From: JACKIP01 sp963710165
GTDB taxonomy: Bacteria > Pseudomonadota > Alphaproteobacteria > Micavibrionales > Micavibrionaceae
Assembly (NCBI GenBank): GCA_963710165.1
Contig: CAVPYZ010000004.1
Coordinates: 868,001-932,000 of the forward strand
Reading direction: 5' to 3'
DNA: 64,000 nucleotides
How positions within the stretch are numbered: position 1 is the first letter of the stretch; each line of letters opens with the position of its first letter. The translations under genes and the position numbers were made by a program. This document shows, piece by piece, positions 1-9,085 of this stretch. The notes under the pieces were generated by a model. It did not search any database and was not told where the DNA came from. It saw nothing but the letters and a program-made list of their open reading frames with translations.

Positions 1-549
1 ATTGTTAATTCTTATGATGAAACAGACTTGGCAAATTTGATTTATAAGTATGGTGAAGAGCGCAAGTCGCGCTATGTGGCATCGGCGATTGTGAAGTATC
101 GCGCTGAAAAACAGATTGAAACGACCCTGGAGTTGGCAAGCATTGTCCGCGACGTCATTTATAAATCGCCGAAAGACAAACACGACCCTGCGACCAGAAC
201 ATTTCAGGCATTACGCATTGCCGTGAATGATGAGCTTGGGGAATTAGAACGCGCATTAGAAGCCTCAATCTATATTTTGAAACCCGGCGGGCGACTGGTT
301 GTTGTGTCATTTCATTCATTGGAAGACTCAATCGTTAAAGCCTTTATGCGTGAGAAGAGCGGATCACTGCCCAGCGCGTCGCGTTATGTTCCGCTTGCGA
401 TAAATGAGAATGATCAGCCGCTATTCAAGCTTTCCAGTAAGAAGGCTATTTTCCCAACAGATGAGGAAACAAAAACAAACCCCCGCGCACGCTCCGCCAG
501 ATTGCGTTGTGCTGTGCGGACGAAGACCGAGATTGAAGGAAAAAGATGA
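1..549 (+). CDS. rsmH: 16S rRNA m4C1402 methyltransferase RsmH (MraW), 3' part
   Basis: Incomplete at the left window edge; the frame is open from base 1, so the TTG at 28 is internal and not a start. The visible 182 residues are the C-terminal half of RsmH, the SAM-dependent methyltransferase that N4-methylates C1402 of 16S rRNA. Diagnostic stretches are YGEERKSRYVA, FQALRIAVNDELGELERAL and LKPGGRLVVVSFHSLEDS, all hallmarks of the family. The stop overlaps the ftsL start by 4 bases (ATGA), indicating translational coupling. It is the first visible gene of the dcw cluster; mraZ, if present, lies outside the window. Confidence 0.96.
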   Translation: MVNSYDETDLANLIYKYGEERKSRYVASAIVKYRAEKQIETTLELASIVRDVIYKSPKDKHDPATRTFQALRIAVNDELGELERALEASIYILKPGGRLVVVSFHSLEDSIVKAFMREKSGSLPSASRYVPLAINENDQPLFKLSSKKAIFPTDEETKTNPRARSARLRCAVRTKTEIEGKR

Positions 550-1040
550 AAAATATTGTAACACTAAGCATATGGCTTTTAACGTTCGCTATTGGCGGTG
601 CCCTGTTCTGGACAAGTAACGAGGTGCAATTGGCAGAGGCAGATAACAAAGCGCTGACTCGTGATCTTTCTGTTTTTGAAGAGCGTATCGCGATATTGAG
701 CGCAGAGTGGCATTATCTGAATAATCCGGCATATCTTGATCACCTGACAAGCTTGGCATTCAATCAGGAATCATCTGAAAATAAACCTCTTATGCTGGTT
801 GATAGCGGGGATTTACCGCAAATGCAGGTGGCGATGTTACCTGTGCGTAAACCAAATATGCCTGAGGATTTTAAAGTTATTCAGAAAGAATCAGTAAAAA
901 TAGAGGCGCCGATTATTGTCGCCTCAGCCAAAAAAGTGCATTCTGTTAAATCAACAACAGCGCAGCACTTTATGAAGTCCGTTGCGCGACCATCAAACAA
1001 AAATGACTTTTCAATGATCCTAGCCAACTGGACGGAGTAA
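546..1040 (+). CDS. ftsL: Cell division protein FtsL
   Basis: A 164-aa protein with a short cytoplasmic N-terminus, one membrane segment (about residues 5-24) and a following heptad-like stretch, the layout of the bitopic divisome protein FtsL that pairs with FtsB and FtsQ. Sequence identity in this family is low, so the call rests on topology plus position between rsmH and ftsI. The residues around LSAEWHYLNNPAYLDHL match the conserved E-x-x-x-L-x-x-P block of alphaproteobacterial FtsL. The C-terminal extension of about 70 residues, Lys/Ser-rich, is not conserved. It overlaps rsmH and sits 1 base before ftsI. Confidence 0.85.
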   Translation: MKNIVTLSIWLLTFAIGGALFWTSNEVQLAEADNKALTRDLSVFEERIAILSAEWHYLNNPAYLDHLTSLAFNQESSENKPLMLVDSGDLPQMQVAMLPVRKPNMPEDFKVIQKESVKIEAPIIVASAKKVHSVKSTTAQHFMKSVARPSNKNDFSMILANWTE

Positions 1041-1041
1041 C

Positions 1042-2781
1042 ATGATCTCGCTCACGCTATTCAAACGGGCACAAAAACGAAATGATACGGCGCTTTCCTC
1101 TGAAATAATGGGGGAGCGCAGTTCCATTTTTGATTTGGCACGGGGCAGGCTGTCGCTTTTGGGAACGGCATTCATCGTCTTATATATTATTGTGGCGGCG
1201 CGTGTGGTTGATTTGTCTGTTGTGCAGGGGACATTGTTACAGATTAAGGACGCCAACGCAGTTGAGAAGGCTGTTGTCACCGAAAATATGCGCGGTAATA
1301 TTTATGATCGCAACGGCGTATTATTGGCAACAACCTTAAAGACAAAATCGCTGTTCGTTGACGCCAGTGTTATAGAGAACCCACAACAGGTTTTAGGCGA
1401 ACTTAATAAAATCATTCCCAATTTGTCACAGAAAAAAACACTCGCCGCTTTGTCATCTGGTGCGCGTTTTGAATGGGTGGCACGTGATGTAACACCTGAA
1501 CAGCAATCGAAAATTATGATGATCGGGGAGCCGGCTCTAGGATTTCAAGATGCACAACGGCGCGTTTATCCGCAAGGGCATCTGGCGGCGCATCTATTGG
1601 GGTACACGGATATTGACGGAAAAGGATTGTCCGGTCTGGAGCGTTCTTTTGACGAGCATTTGGACAACGGTGAAAAATCGCTGCATACAACGTTGGATAT
1701 ACGGCTGCAGCACGCGATGAATAAAGAGCTTGCCGCGACAATGGATGAATTTAAGGCACAATCCGCCACAGGTATTATTATGAACGTAAAAACAGGAGCC
1801 CTTTTGGCGGGTGGTTCTCTGCCATATTACGATTTGAATAAAGCGGGTGAGGCGGGTGACAATGAGCGTTTTAACCGCATGACGCTCGGCGTTTATGAAC
1901 TTGGTTCGATCTTCAAGATTTTTTCCACCGCCGCGCTTTTAAATGAAGGTGCAGGCATGGGGCGTGAGTTTGACGCGCGCAAACCGCTAAAAGCAGGGCG
2001 TTTTTCCATTCGTGATTACCACGCGGAAAAGCGGATTATGAGCGTTCCTGAAGTCTTTATGTATTCCTCAAACATCGGCTCAGCGTTAATGGGGCAAACT
2101 TTGGGCAATGAAAAAATCCAGAAATATTATCGTGATTTGGGACTTTTGGATAAGCCGAATTTTAGTATCAAGGAAGTTGGAAATCCGCTGAAACCATCAC
2201 CGTGGCGTGATATTAATACGCTGACGGCTTCATACGGGCATGGTATTGCGGTTAGCCCGCTACAACTGGGTGCAGCGGTTGCAACATCGGTGGGGGATGG
2301 TACGCGTGTTCATCCATATCTGGTCGCAAGCACAGACAAACATAAGACAGATATTCGTGTATTTAAAGAAGATACAGCGTTGAAAATGCGTCGTTTATTG
2401 CGCTTGAACGCGCTAGAGGGGACAGGTAAAAACGCGCTTGTGTCCGGTTACGAAATTGGTGGTAAAACGGGCACAGCGGATAAGCCCAAACCATCAGGCG
2501 GCTATTATAACGACAAAAAAATATCTTCATTTGTGTCTATTTTCCCTGCGCAAGATCCTGAATATGTTGTGCTGGTCGTGGTTGATGACCCTGTCGGGCA
2601 TAAAGGAACATATGGCTATGCCACAGGTGGCTGGGTTGCGGCACCCGCCGCAGGACGCATTGTTGAACACATGGTTCGTATTTTGGGCATCAAACCCGTT
2701 GCGACAGAAGAAAACAGCGAATTCGTAGAACCGCTTTTGGAATATATTGAAAGTGATGATAAATTAGCGCGTGCAAATTAA
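1042..2781 (+). CDS. ftsI: Septal peptidoglycan transpeptidase FtsI (PBP3)
   Basis: A 579-aa class B penicillin-binding protein that cross-links septal peptidoglycan in complex with FtsW. A membrane anchor lies at about residues 38-58, the PBP dimerisation domain (RGNIYDRNG near residue 84) follows, then the transpeptidase domain. All three catalytic motifs are present: SxxK at S289-IFK, SxN at S342-SN and KTG at K475. Length is normal for the family. It starts 1 base after the ftsL stop, and its 3' end overlaps the murE start by 11 bases, so translation is probably coupled along the operon. Confidence 0.96.
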   Translation: MISLTLFKRAQKRNDTALSSEIMGERSSIFDLARGRLSLLGTAFIVLYIIVAARVVDLSVVQGTLLQIKDANAVEKAVVTENMRGNIYDRNGVLLATTLKTKSLFVDASVIENPQQVLGELNKIIPNLSQKKTLAALSSGARFEWVARDVTPEQQSKIMMIGEPALGFQDAQRRVYPQGHLAAHLLGYTDIDGKGLSGLERSFDEHLDNGEKSLHTTLDIRLQHAMNKELAATMDEFKAQSATGIIMNVKTGALLAGGSLPYYDLNKAGEAGDNERFNRMTLGVYELGSIFKIFSTAALLNEGAGMGREFDARKPLKAGRFSIRDYHAEKRIMSVPEVFMYSSNIGSALMGQTLGNEKIQKYYRDLGLLDKPNFSIKEVGNPLKPSPWRDINTLTASYGHGIAVSPLQLGAAVATSVGDGTRVHPYLVASTDKHKTDIRVFKEDTALKMRRLLRLNALEGTGKNALVSGYEIGGKTGTADKPKPSGGYYNDKKISSFVSIFPAQDPEYVVLVVVDDPVGHKGTYGYATGGWVAAPAAGRIVEHMVRILGIKPVATEENSEFVEPLLEYIESDDKLARAN

Positions 2782-4183
2782 AACCAAGATCACAGGACTT
2801 ACAGCCGATAGTCGCCAAGTTAATGACGGCTATCTTTTCGCCGCGTTGCCCGGCGTTCACATGGACGGCAGAGACTTTATTCCTAAAGCTATTGAGCAAG
2901 GGGCAAAGGTTATTTTGGCGCCGAGTGGTACAACCAAACCACCGGGTGATATTGAATTTATAACGTCTGATAATCCTCGTCGTGATTATGCGTATGCTTG
3001 TGCCAAATTTTATCAAGAACAGCCTGAATATATTGTTGCCGTCACGGGGACAAATGGCAAAACCTCGGTTGTTAATTTTGTTCAACAAATTTGGCAAAGC
3101 CTGAATGTCAAAGGCGCAAGCTTGGGAACGTTGGGTATTAAAACGCCGGAAGAATTTATTGCGGGGGCAATGACCACGCCAGATCCGCAAGTTATGCATG
3201 AAATTCTGGCAGATTTATCAGCGAAAGATATTAGCCATGTTGCATTGGAAGCGTCCTCTCACGGATTGGATCAATATCGCTTGGACGGCGTGCAGATAAA
3301 GGCGGCGGCATTTACAAACTTAACGCAAGATCATCTGGATTATCACGGCGATATGGACACATATTTTCAGGCAAAAGCACGGTTGTTTTCTGAATTATTA
3401 CCTGTCAATGGCACGGCTGTATTGAATAGCAATATCCCGTATTTCCTGACATTAAAAGACATGGCTGATCAACGTAATATTAAAGTATATAGCTATGGGC
3501 AGAAGGCAGGCGCGTCGCTACGTTATAAAATTACCTCGCCTACGCTTGAAGGATACGATGTGTCTTTTTATATGGAGGGAGAGAAAAAACATATTCATGT
3601 TCCGCTGATTGGTGATTTTCAAGTTGATAATGCGCTTGCGGCGATGCTGTTGGTTCTGTCCGAAGGGCGGTATAATCTGAATGATATTTTACAGGCTGTC
3701 ACAGAATTGAAGCCGGTTCGCGGGCGGTTGGAAAATGTCTCCGGTCATCCAGATGGTGCAGGAATATTTGTCGATTATGCTCATACGCCTGATGCGCTTG
3801 AAAATGCCTTAAAAGCACTACGTCATCATGCAAAAGGCCGGTTGATTTGTGTATATGGCTGTGGTGGAGACCGTGACAAGACCAAGCGTCCTTTAATGGC
3901 AAAAGCGGCGGCGGAGTGTTCGGACGTACCGATCATAACAGATGATAACCCTCGTAGTGAAGACGCGGCATCTATTCGCGCAGACGCCCTTAAGGGTGCG
4001 CCCGAAACCATGGAAATAGGTGACCGTCACAAGGCGATCTGGTATGCGATTGAAAACGCGCAAAAGGGTGATATTGTTTTGATCGCCGGTAAAGGGCATG
4101 AGCAGGGGCAGGAGATCAAGGGCGTCAAATACCCCTTTGACGATGTAACCGAAGCCAAAAAAGTAATAGAGGAGATGCAATGA
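2771..4183 (+). CDS. murE: UDP-MurNAc-L-Ala-D-Glu:meso-DAP ligase MurE
   Basis: A 470-aa cytoplasmic Mur ligase that adds the third stem-peptide residue. The ATP-binding loop VTGTNGKTS lies near residue 90, and the DNPR motif (DDNPRSEDA) near residue 390 is the meso-diaminopimelate recognition signature, so the peptidoglycan is expected to be of the DAP type. The GTG at 2771 is chosen because it gives the family N-terminus (TADSRQV...GYLFAALPG) directly, at the cost of an 11-base overlap with ftsI. The stop overlaps the murF ATG by 4 bases. Confidence 0.95.
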   Translation: MQIKTKITGLTADSRQVNDGYLFAALPGVHMDGRDFIPKAIEQGAKVILAPSGTTKPPGDIEFITSDNPRRDYAYACAKFYQEQPEYIVAVTGTNGKTSVVNFVQQIWQSLNVKGASLGTLGIKTPEEFIAGAMTTPDPQVMHEILADLSAKDISHVALEASSHGLDQYRLDGVQIKAAAFTNLTQDHLDYHGDMDTYFQAKARLFSELLPVNGTAVLNSNIPYFLTLKDMADQRNIKVYSYGQKAGASLRYKITSPTLEGYDVSFYMEGEKKHIHVPLIGDFQVDNALAAMLLVLSEGRYNLNDILQAVTELKPVRGRLENVSGHPDGAGIFVDYAHTPDALENALKALRHHAKGRLICVYGCGGDRDKTKRPLMAKAAAECSDVPIITDDNPRSEDAASIRADALKGAPETMEIGDRHKAIWYAIENAQKGDIVLIAGKGHEQGQEIKGVKYPFDDVTEAKKVIEEMQ

Positions 4184-5634
4184 GCTTATGGACATCAACA
4201 GATGCGGCAAAAGCAACGAGCGGCACAACAGGCGAGTGGCGCGCCACAGGCATCTCCATCGATACAAGAACACTGAAAAAGGGTGATTTATTTGTTGCCC
4301 TAAAAGGCCCGAACACAGAGGGTCACGATTATGTCGAAACAGCTTTAGAACACGGCGCTGTTGCGGCAATTGTGGACCATATTCCCGAGGGCATTGATAA
4401 AAACAAATGCCTGCTGGTTAAGGATACTCTTAAAGCGCTCGAAGATTTGGCGCGCGCGGCACGCGTGCGAACAGATGCAATTTATATCGCCGTGACAGGA
4501 TCGGTTGGAAAAACCAGTACAAAAGATATGCTGGAATGCGCGTTCTCTAAGCAATTCAAAACCCATGCCTCCCAGAAAAGCTATAATAATCATTGGGGGG
4601 TTCCCTTAACTTTGGCATTAATGCCGCAAGAGACAGAGATTGGTATTTTTGAAATAGGAATGAATCATACAGGCGAGATCAGCCCGCTTTCCAAAATGGT
4701 CAAGCCGCATATTGCCATGATTACAACGGTTGAAGCCGTACATATCGAAAACTTTGAAGACGGCGAAGAGGGGGTTGCCAAAGCCAAGGCAGAGATTTTT
4801 GACGGATTACCCGAAGGTGGTCGCGCGCTTATCAAACGGGATAATAAATGGTTTGATCTGTTATCCGATCATGCCAAAGAAAAAAACCTACTCATCCGAA
4901 CTTTTGGTAAAGACGCCGCCGTGCCCCTTCATGCCGCTATTGAAAACGTGGTGGTCGGTGCGGAGACGACATCTTTCGAAACATATATTTCCGGCGGCGT
5001 GAATGGAAAAATTCTGATGAATGTTAGTGGTGAGCATCATGCCTATAATGCTGCGGCTGTTTTACTCTGCGCCGCTGAAATAAATCTGGCGGTAGAGAAC
5101 GGCGATATTAGATCCGCACACCATATTGATATGGATATGTTCGAACTGGCTCTATCCAAATGGTCACAACGTGACGGGCGAGGTAAAAAACAGAAGGTTT
5201 TTATCGAAGGTAATGCGCCGCCGATTATATTGATAGATGAACATTATAATGCCTCCCCCGTGGCGATGCGCGCCGCCTTTCGCGCCCTTAAAAATACGCC
5301 GTTAGAAGGTCGCGGGCGGCGTATAGCTGTTTTGGGCGATATGGCCGAGTTGGGGGACGAAACCATTCAGTATCATAAAGACTTGGCAACTGACTTGATG
5401 GAGGCAGAAATTGATTGCCTGTTTGCGGCGGGGCCCAGTATGAAACATCTTTATGATCAATTACCGCCAGACAAGCAGACTGCCTGTACTGAATTGCCAT
5501 CCGATCTGGTTCAACCACTTAAAGAACAATTGCGTGCAGGCGACGTTGTCCTGATTAAGGGATCTCGTGGCGGCGGTGAAAAACCGAAAATGCAGGTTTT
5601 GGTTGATACCGTTAAATCTCTCGCCCATAAATAA
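4180..5634 (+). CDS. murF: UDP-MurNAc-tripeptide D-Ala-D-Ala ligase MurF
   Basis: A 484-aa Mur ligase that adds D-Ala-D-Ala to the UDP-MurNAc tripeptide, the last cytoplasmic step before lipid I. The N-terminal substrate-binding fold (SIDTRTLKKGDLFVALKG), the ATP loop TGSVGKTSTKD near residue 107, and the C-terminal LIDEHYNASPVAM and VLGDMAELG blocks are typical of MurF. It overlaps murE by 4 bases and is followed by mraY after 28 bases. The Mur cassette order rsmH-ftsL-ftsI-murE-murF-mraY is standard. Confidence 0.95.
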   Translation: MSLWTSTDAAKATSGTTGEWRATGISIDTRTLKKGDLFVALKGPNTEGHDYVETALEHGAVAAIVDHIPEGIDKNKCLLVKDTLKALEDLARAARVRTDAIYIAVTGSVGKTSTKDMLECAFSKQFKTHASQKSYNNHWGVPLTLALMPQETEIGIFEIGMNHTGEISPLSKMVKPHIAMITTVEAVHIENFEDGEEGVAKAKAEIFDGLPEGGRALIKRDNKWFDLLSDHAKEKNLLIRTFGKDAAVPLHAAIENVVVGAETTSFETYISGGVNGKILMNVSGEHHAYNAAAVLLCAAEINLAVENGDIRSAHHIDMDMFELALSKWSQRDGRGKKQKVFIEGNAPPIILIDEHYNASPVAMRAAFRALKNTPLEGRGRRIAVLGDMAELGDETIQYHKDLATDLMEAEIDCLFAAGPSMKHLYDQLPPDKQTACTELPSDLVQPLKEQLRAGDVVLIKGSRGGGEKPKMQVLVDTVKSLAHK

Positions 5635-5662
5635 AGAAACATTCGAATAGAAATAAAACCAT

Positions 5663-6745
5663 ATGCTTTACCACCTGTTTGTTCCCCTTGCCGAAGATTA
5701 CCAGATTTTTAATCTGTTTCGTTACCTGACATTTCGTACGGGCGGGGCGATTATGACGGCATTGATTATCGGGTTCTTGATCGGGCCGGGTGTTATTCGC
5801 TGGCTGAAAAAGAAACAAGGGGAAGGGCAGCCCCTTCGTGAAATAGGGCCGGATCATCAACACAAGCACGGAACGCCGACGATGGGCGGGTTGATGATTT
5901 TGATATCGGGGTGTGTTTCGACTCTTCTCTGGGCGGATTTATCAAATGTTTATGTGTGGATGGTTCTGGGTGTTTTTGTCGGGTTTGGTGCGATCGGGTT
6001 TGCCGATGATTATAAAAAACTAACCAAGCGATCACATGCGGGTGTTTCCGGTAAAGTAAGGTTGCTGCTGGAGTTTGCGATTGCTTTTGCCGCTGTTATG
6101 ACGGTTGTGTATATGAATGAATGGACGTTTTCAACGGGGCTTGCAATTCCATTTGTGAAGGAATTTTTACTACCGCTTAGCTACTTCTTTATTCCATTTG
6201 CCATGCTGGTAATTGTGGGTGGTTCCAATTCTGTCAATCTGACGGATGGGTTAGACGGTTTGGCGATTGTGCCCGTTATGATTGCGGCGACCTGTTTCGG
6301 GTTAATTGTATATCTGGTCGGGAATGTAAAATTTGCTGATTATTTACAATTGCATTACGTCGCAGGAACAGGGGAGCTTGCCATTTTCTGTGGTGCGATC
6401 ATTGGCGGCGGCATGGGGTTTTTATGGTATAACGCGCCGCCAGCAGCCGTGTTTATGGGCGATACAGGGTCGTTATCTTTGGGTGCGGCATTGGGCGCGA
6501 TTGCGGTTGCGACCAAACATGAGCTGGTTTTGGCCATTATTGGCGGGCTGTTTGTTTTGGAGACACTCTCTGTGATTATTCAGGTCGTTTCCTTTAAGAC
6601 CACAGGAAAGCGTGTCTTTGCAATGGCGCCGCTCCATCATCATTTTGAGAAAAAAGGATGGTCGGAACCGACGATTGTCATTCGCTTTTGGATTATCGCC
6701 GTTATTTTGGCGCTTGTGGGGCTAAGTACATTAAAGCTGAGATAA
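5663..6745 (+). CDS. mraY: Phospho-MurNAc-pentapeptide transferase MraY
   Basis: A 360-aa polytopic inner-membrane enzyme (about ten membrane segments) that transfers phospho-MurNAc-pentapeptide to undecaprenyl phosphate, giving lipid I. The catalytic and binding motifs are visible: GTPTMGG, ADDYKK, NSVNLTDGLDGLAI, MGDTGSLSLG and PLHHHFE. Length matches the family. It is the last gene of the first dcw block; the next two genes are not peptidoglycan genes. Confidence 0.96.
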   Translation: MLYHLFVPLAEDYQIFNLFRYLTFRTGGAIMTALIIGFLIGPGVIRWLKKKQGEGQPLREIGPDHQHKHGTPTMGGLMILISGCVSTLLWADLSNVYVWMVLGVFVGFGAIGFADDYKKLTKRSHAGVSGKVRLLLEFAIAFAAVMTVVYMNEWTFSTGLAIPFVKEFLLPLSYFFIPFAMLVIVGGSNSVNLTDGLDGLAIVPVMIAATCFGLIVYLVGNVKFADYLQLHYVAGTGELAIFCGAIIGGGMGFLWYNAPPAAVFMGDTGSLSLGAALGAIAVATKHELVLAIIGGLFVLETLSVIIQVVSFKTTGKRVFAMAPLHHHFEKKGWSEPTIVIRFWIIAVILALVGLSTLKLR

Positions 6746-6819
6746 ATAATTCTCTTATTGGAACTTTTTCTTTACCAATTTGTTGGTAATGCGTAACACA
6801 AAACAAGGAGACTTATATT

Positions 6820-7134
6820 ATGGTTAAGAATGTAAAAGACATTAAAGAAACAATTGACTCAAACAGAGATTATACAGAAATTGATGCGATCAAAAGTGAC
6901 ATTGCTTCATTAAGAGATAATATCGCGGGATTGACATCACATTTGAAAAATGATGGTAAAGCACAGGTGCGTAGTGCAAAAGAAACATTGTCAGAAAAAA
7001 TGACAGATTATAAAAGAACAGGTCGCGATCAAATTAATGATATTGAAGAGCGCGTTCGTGAGAAGCCAGGACAATCTGTAGCTATCGCTTTTGCAGCAGG
7101 TTTGGTCGCAAGTTACTTGATGCGTGGTCGCTAA
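6820..7134 (+). CDS. DUF883 (ElaB/YqjD-like) C-tail-anchored protein
   Basis: A 104-aa protein with a long charged helical region (residues 1-80, with SDIASLRDNIAGLTSHL) and a short C-terminal membrane segment ending in RGR. That is the architecture of the ElaB/YqjD/YgaM family, stationary-phase inner-membrane proteins of which YqjD binds ribosomes in E. coli. A good ribosome-binding site (AAGGAG) precedes the ATG. It lies between mraY and murD, which is not its usual neighbourhood, and is followed 24 bases later by a holin-like membrane protein, as yqjD is by yqjE in enterobacteria. Function here is inferred from family only. Confidence 0.75.
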   Translation: MVKNVKDIKETIDSNRDYTEIDAIKSDIASLRDNIAGLTSHLKNDGKAQVRSAKETLSEKMTDYKRTGRDQINDIEERVREKPGQSVAIAFAAGLVASYLMRGR

Positions 7135-7158
7135 TAAATATAAACTTGGGGAATCGTA

Positions 7159-7596
7159 ATGAATAGTGGTGTTTTAGCAGTAATTGAGCCGTTGCTAGTA
7201 AGTCGGATAATCAGTCATAAAGCACCATTCGGTTCTAAGACCAAAGCTGGAATAGTGTTACTACTTATTTCAGCTTTTTTCTTTACCTTCGCTTTGGCGT
7301 TTTTGGTATTTGGAGTGTTTTTACATTTATCTAATAATTATAGCGTAGAAGAAGCAGCTATCGCTGTTGGACTGGGAACTTTGGGTATTGCCATAGTGAC
7401 GGGTTTGATATCCTATATTATTTACAAGATGAAGATGCGTCGTATTAAACATGCTAAAGAAGATGTTGAGGCATTGATAACTCTTGGACTTGATATTTTT
7501 GACCGAGAAGTCGAAGCTCCTATACGTGATCATCCCAAATCTTCTATCCTGATTTCTGGCTTAGCAGGGCTATTGGTTGGAGATAGATTTTTATAA
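7159..7596 (+). CDS. Holin-superfamily-III/YqjE-like membrane protein
   Basis: A 145-aa protein with two strong membrane segments (about residues 28-52 and 68-92) followed by a basic cytoplasmic stretch (KMKMRRIKHAKED) and a C-terminal weakly hydrophobic segment (SSILISGLAGLLVGDRFL). The two-helix hairpin plus its position after a DUF883 gene suggests the YqjE/phage-holin-III type family. Despite the family name, nothing here points to a phage. A ribosome-binding site GGGGAA precedes the ATG. Specific function is unknown. Confidence 0.6.
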   Translation: MNSGVLAVIEPLLVSRIISHKAPFGSKTKAGIVLLLISAFFFTFALAFLVFGVFLHLSNNYSVEEAAIAVGLGTLGIAIVTGLISYIIYKMKMRRIKHAKEDVEALITLGLDIFDREVEAPIRDHPKSSILISGLAGLLVGDRFL

Positions 7597-7636
7597 TCAT
7601 ATTGCTTTTAGATATAAGTTTTGAAATGATTTAACT

Positions 7637-9010
7637 ATGTTGGATCTTTCAAAATTTTTGTATTCGCTAAATAATAAATCAATTTATGTTTACGGGCTGG
7701 GTAAATCCGGCCTTTCTTGTGTTGAGGCTCTTCTAAAAGCAGGCGCAGATGTAGTCGCGTGGGACGGTAAAGAGAGTCAGAAAAAACAAGCCGAAAAACT
7801 GGGCGCCACATTACAAAATGAAGATCAAATAGATTTTGCAAACGTTGCCTATCTTGTTCTTTCCCCCGGCATACCATTGACACATCCCAAACCGCACGCC
7901 GTTGTTACAAAAGCACATCAGCATAATGTCGATATTATTGGTGATATTGAGATACTGGGGCGTGTATTACCTAAAAAGATCAAAACGATTGGGATAACCG
8001 GCACAAACGGTAAATCTACAACAACAGCATTGGTAGGTCATATATTGAATGAATGTGGTATCAAAACGGAAGTTGCAGGTAACATCGGCCAGCCTGCGCT
8101 AAGTTCATATATTAAAGACAACACGCAAGCTATTGTTTTGGAGTTATCTTCTTATCAAATTGATCTGTGTTCGAGATTTCGTCCTGATATTGGTGTGTTA
8201 TTAAATATCACGCCTGATCATCTTGATCGTCATGGCACTATGGACAATTATGCGGCGGTTAAAGGCAAAATGTTTGGACCGAATACCCGGGCGATTATTT
8301 CCATTGATGATGATTATAGCCGCGCGATAGCGCAAAGGCTTCATAATCAATCGCCGATTAAGGTTTCGACGCAAGAACGTTCAAAAGCCGATGTGAAAGT
8401 TTCGGATTTCAAAGGGGATGAAGAGGCGGATGTTGTTGTTGAATTTATTGGTGATCTTATGCGCTTTCCTTGTCTGGCAGGCATTCACAATCACCAAAAC
8501 GCCTTAATGGCGCTCTCTGTCTGTCGTGAACTAGGATTAAAAGACGATCAAATTTTTGATGCCATGGAAACATTTCCGGGGCTCGCCCATCGTCAACAAA
8601 TGGTCGCTGAAAAAGCAGACATTCTGTTTATAAATGATAGCAAGGCAACCAATGCGGAAGCCGCCTCAAAAGCACTTGGTACTTACGAAGATATTTTCTG
8701 GATATGCGGCGGGCAAGCAAAGGAGGGTGGCCTTAACGGGTTAGAAGGTCTAATGCCGCGTATTGAAAAAGCGTATTTAATCGGGGAAGCGGCGGATGAT
8801 TTTTCCAAATGGCTATCACAGGAAAATATTCCTTTTGACCTCTCTGGCACATTAGATAAAGCGGTTTCTGAAGCCTATCAGGACGCTAAGACACATGCAA
8901 AACCATGTGTTATATTATTAGCGCCCGCCTGTGCCTCATGGGATCAGTTTGACAGCTTCGAACATCGCGGAGATGAATTTATCCGTTTGGTGAAGGCATT
9001 ACCGGAATAG
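7637..9010 (+). CDS. murD: UDP-MurNAc-L-Ala:D-Glu ligase MurD
   Basis: A 457-aa Mur ligase that adds D-glutamate to UDP-MurNAc-L-Ala. It has the N-terminal Rossmann-like uridine-binding fold (VYGLGKSGLSCVEALL), the ATP loop GITGTNGKSTTTALVGH near residue 118, LELSSYQID, and the C-terminal block FINDSKATNAEAASKAL that defines MurD. Length is normal. It resumes the dcw order after the two-gene insertion. Confidence 0.95.
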   Translation: MLDLSKFLYSLNNKSIYVYGLGKSGLSCVEALLKAGADVVAWDGKESQKKQAEKLGATLQNEDQIDFANVAYLVLSPGIPLTHPKPHAVVTKAHQHNVDIIGDIEILGRVLPKKIKTIGITGTNGKSTTTALVGHILNECGIKTEVAGNIGQPALSSYIKDNTQAIVLELSSYQIDLCSRFRPDIGVLLNITPDHLDRHGTMDNYAAVKGKMFGPNTRAIISIDDDYSRAIAQRLHNQSPIKVSTQERSKADVKVSDFKGDEEADVVVEFIGDLMRFPCLAGIHNHQNALMALSVCRELGLKDDQIFDAMETFPGLAHRQQMVAEKADILFINDSKATNAEAASKALGTYEDIFWICGGQAKEGGLNGLEGLMPRIEKAYLIGEAADDFSKWLSQENIPFDLSGTLDKAVSEAYQDAKTHAKPCVILLAPACASWDQFDSFEHRGDEFIRLVKALPE

Positions 9011-9085
9011 AAGGCTTGGAAAATGAGGGTTTTAGTGCTTTAATATAAATATAGTGTTTTCCATTCTTTGCACGAAAAGCCCGTT

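Noticed and set aside
28..549. TTG at 28 as the real start of rsmH
   Set aside because: The frame is open to base 1 and the residues before it also match RsmH, so the gene simply begins outside the window.
7159..7596. Prophage remnant because of a holin-like protein
   Set aside because: No other phage gene, integrase or attachment site is visible; the pair resembles yqjD/yqjE-type cellular genes.
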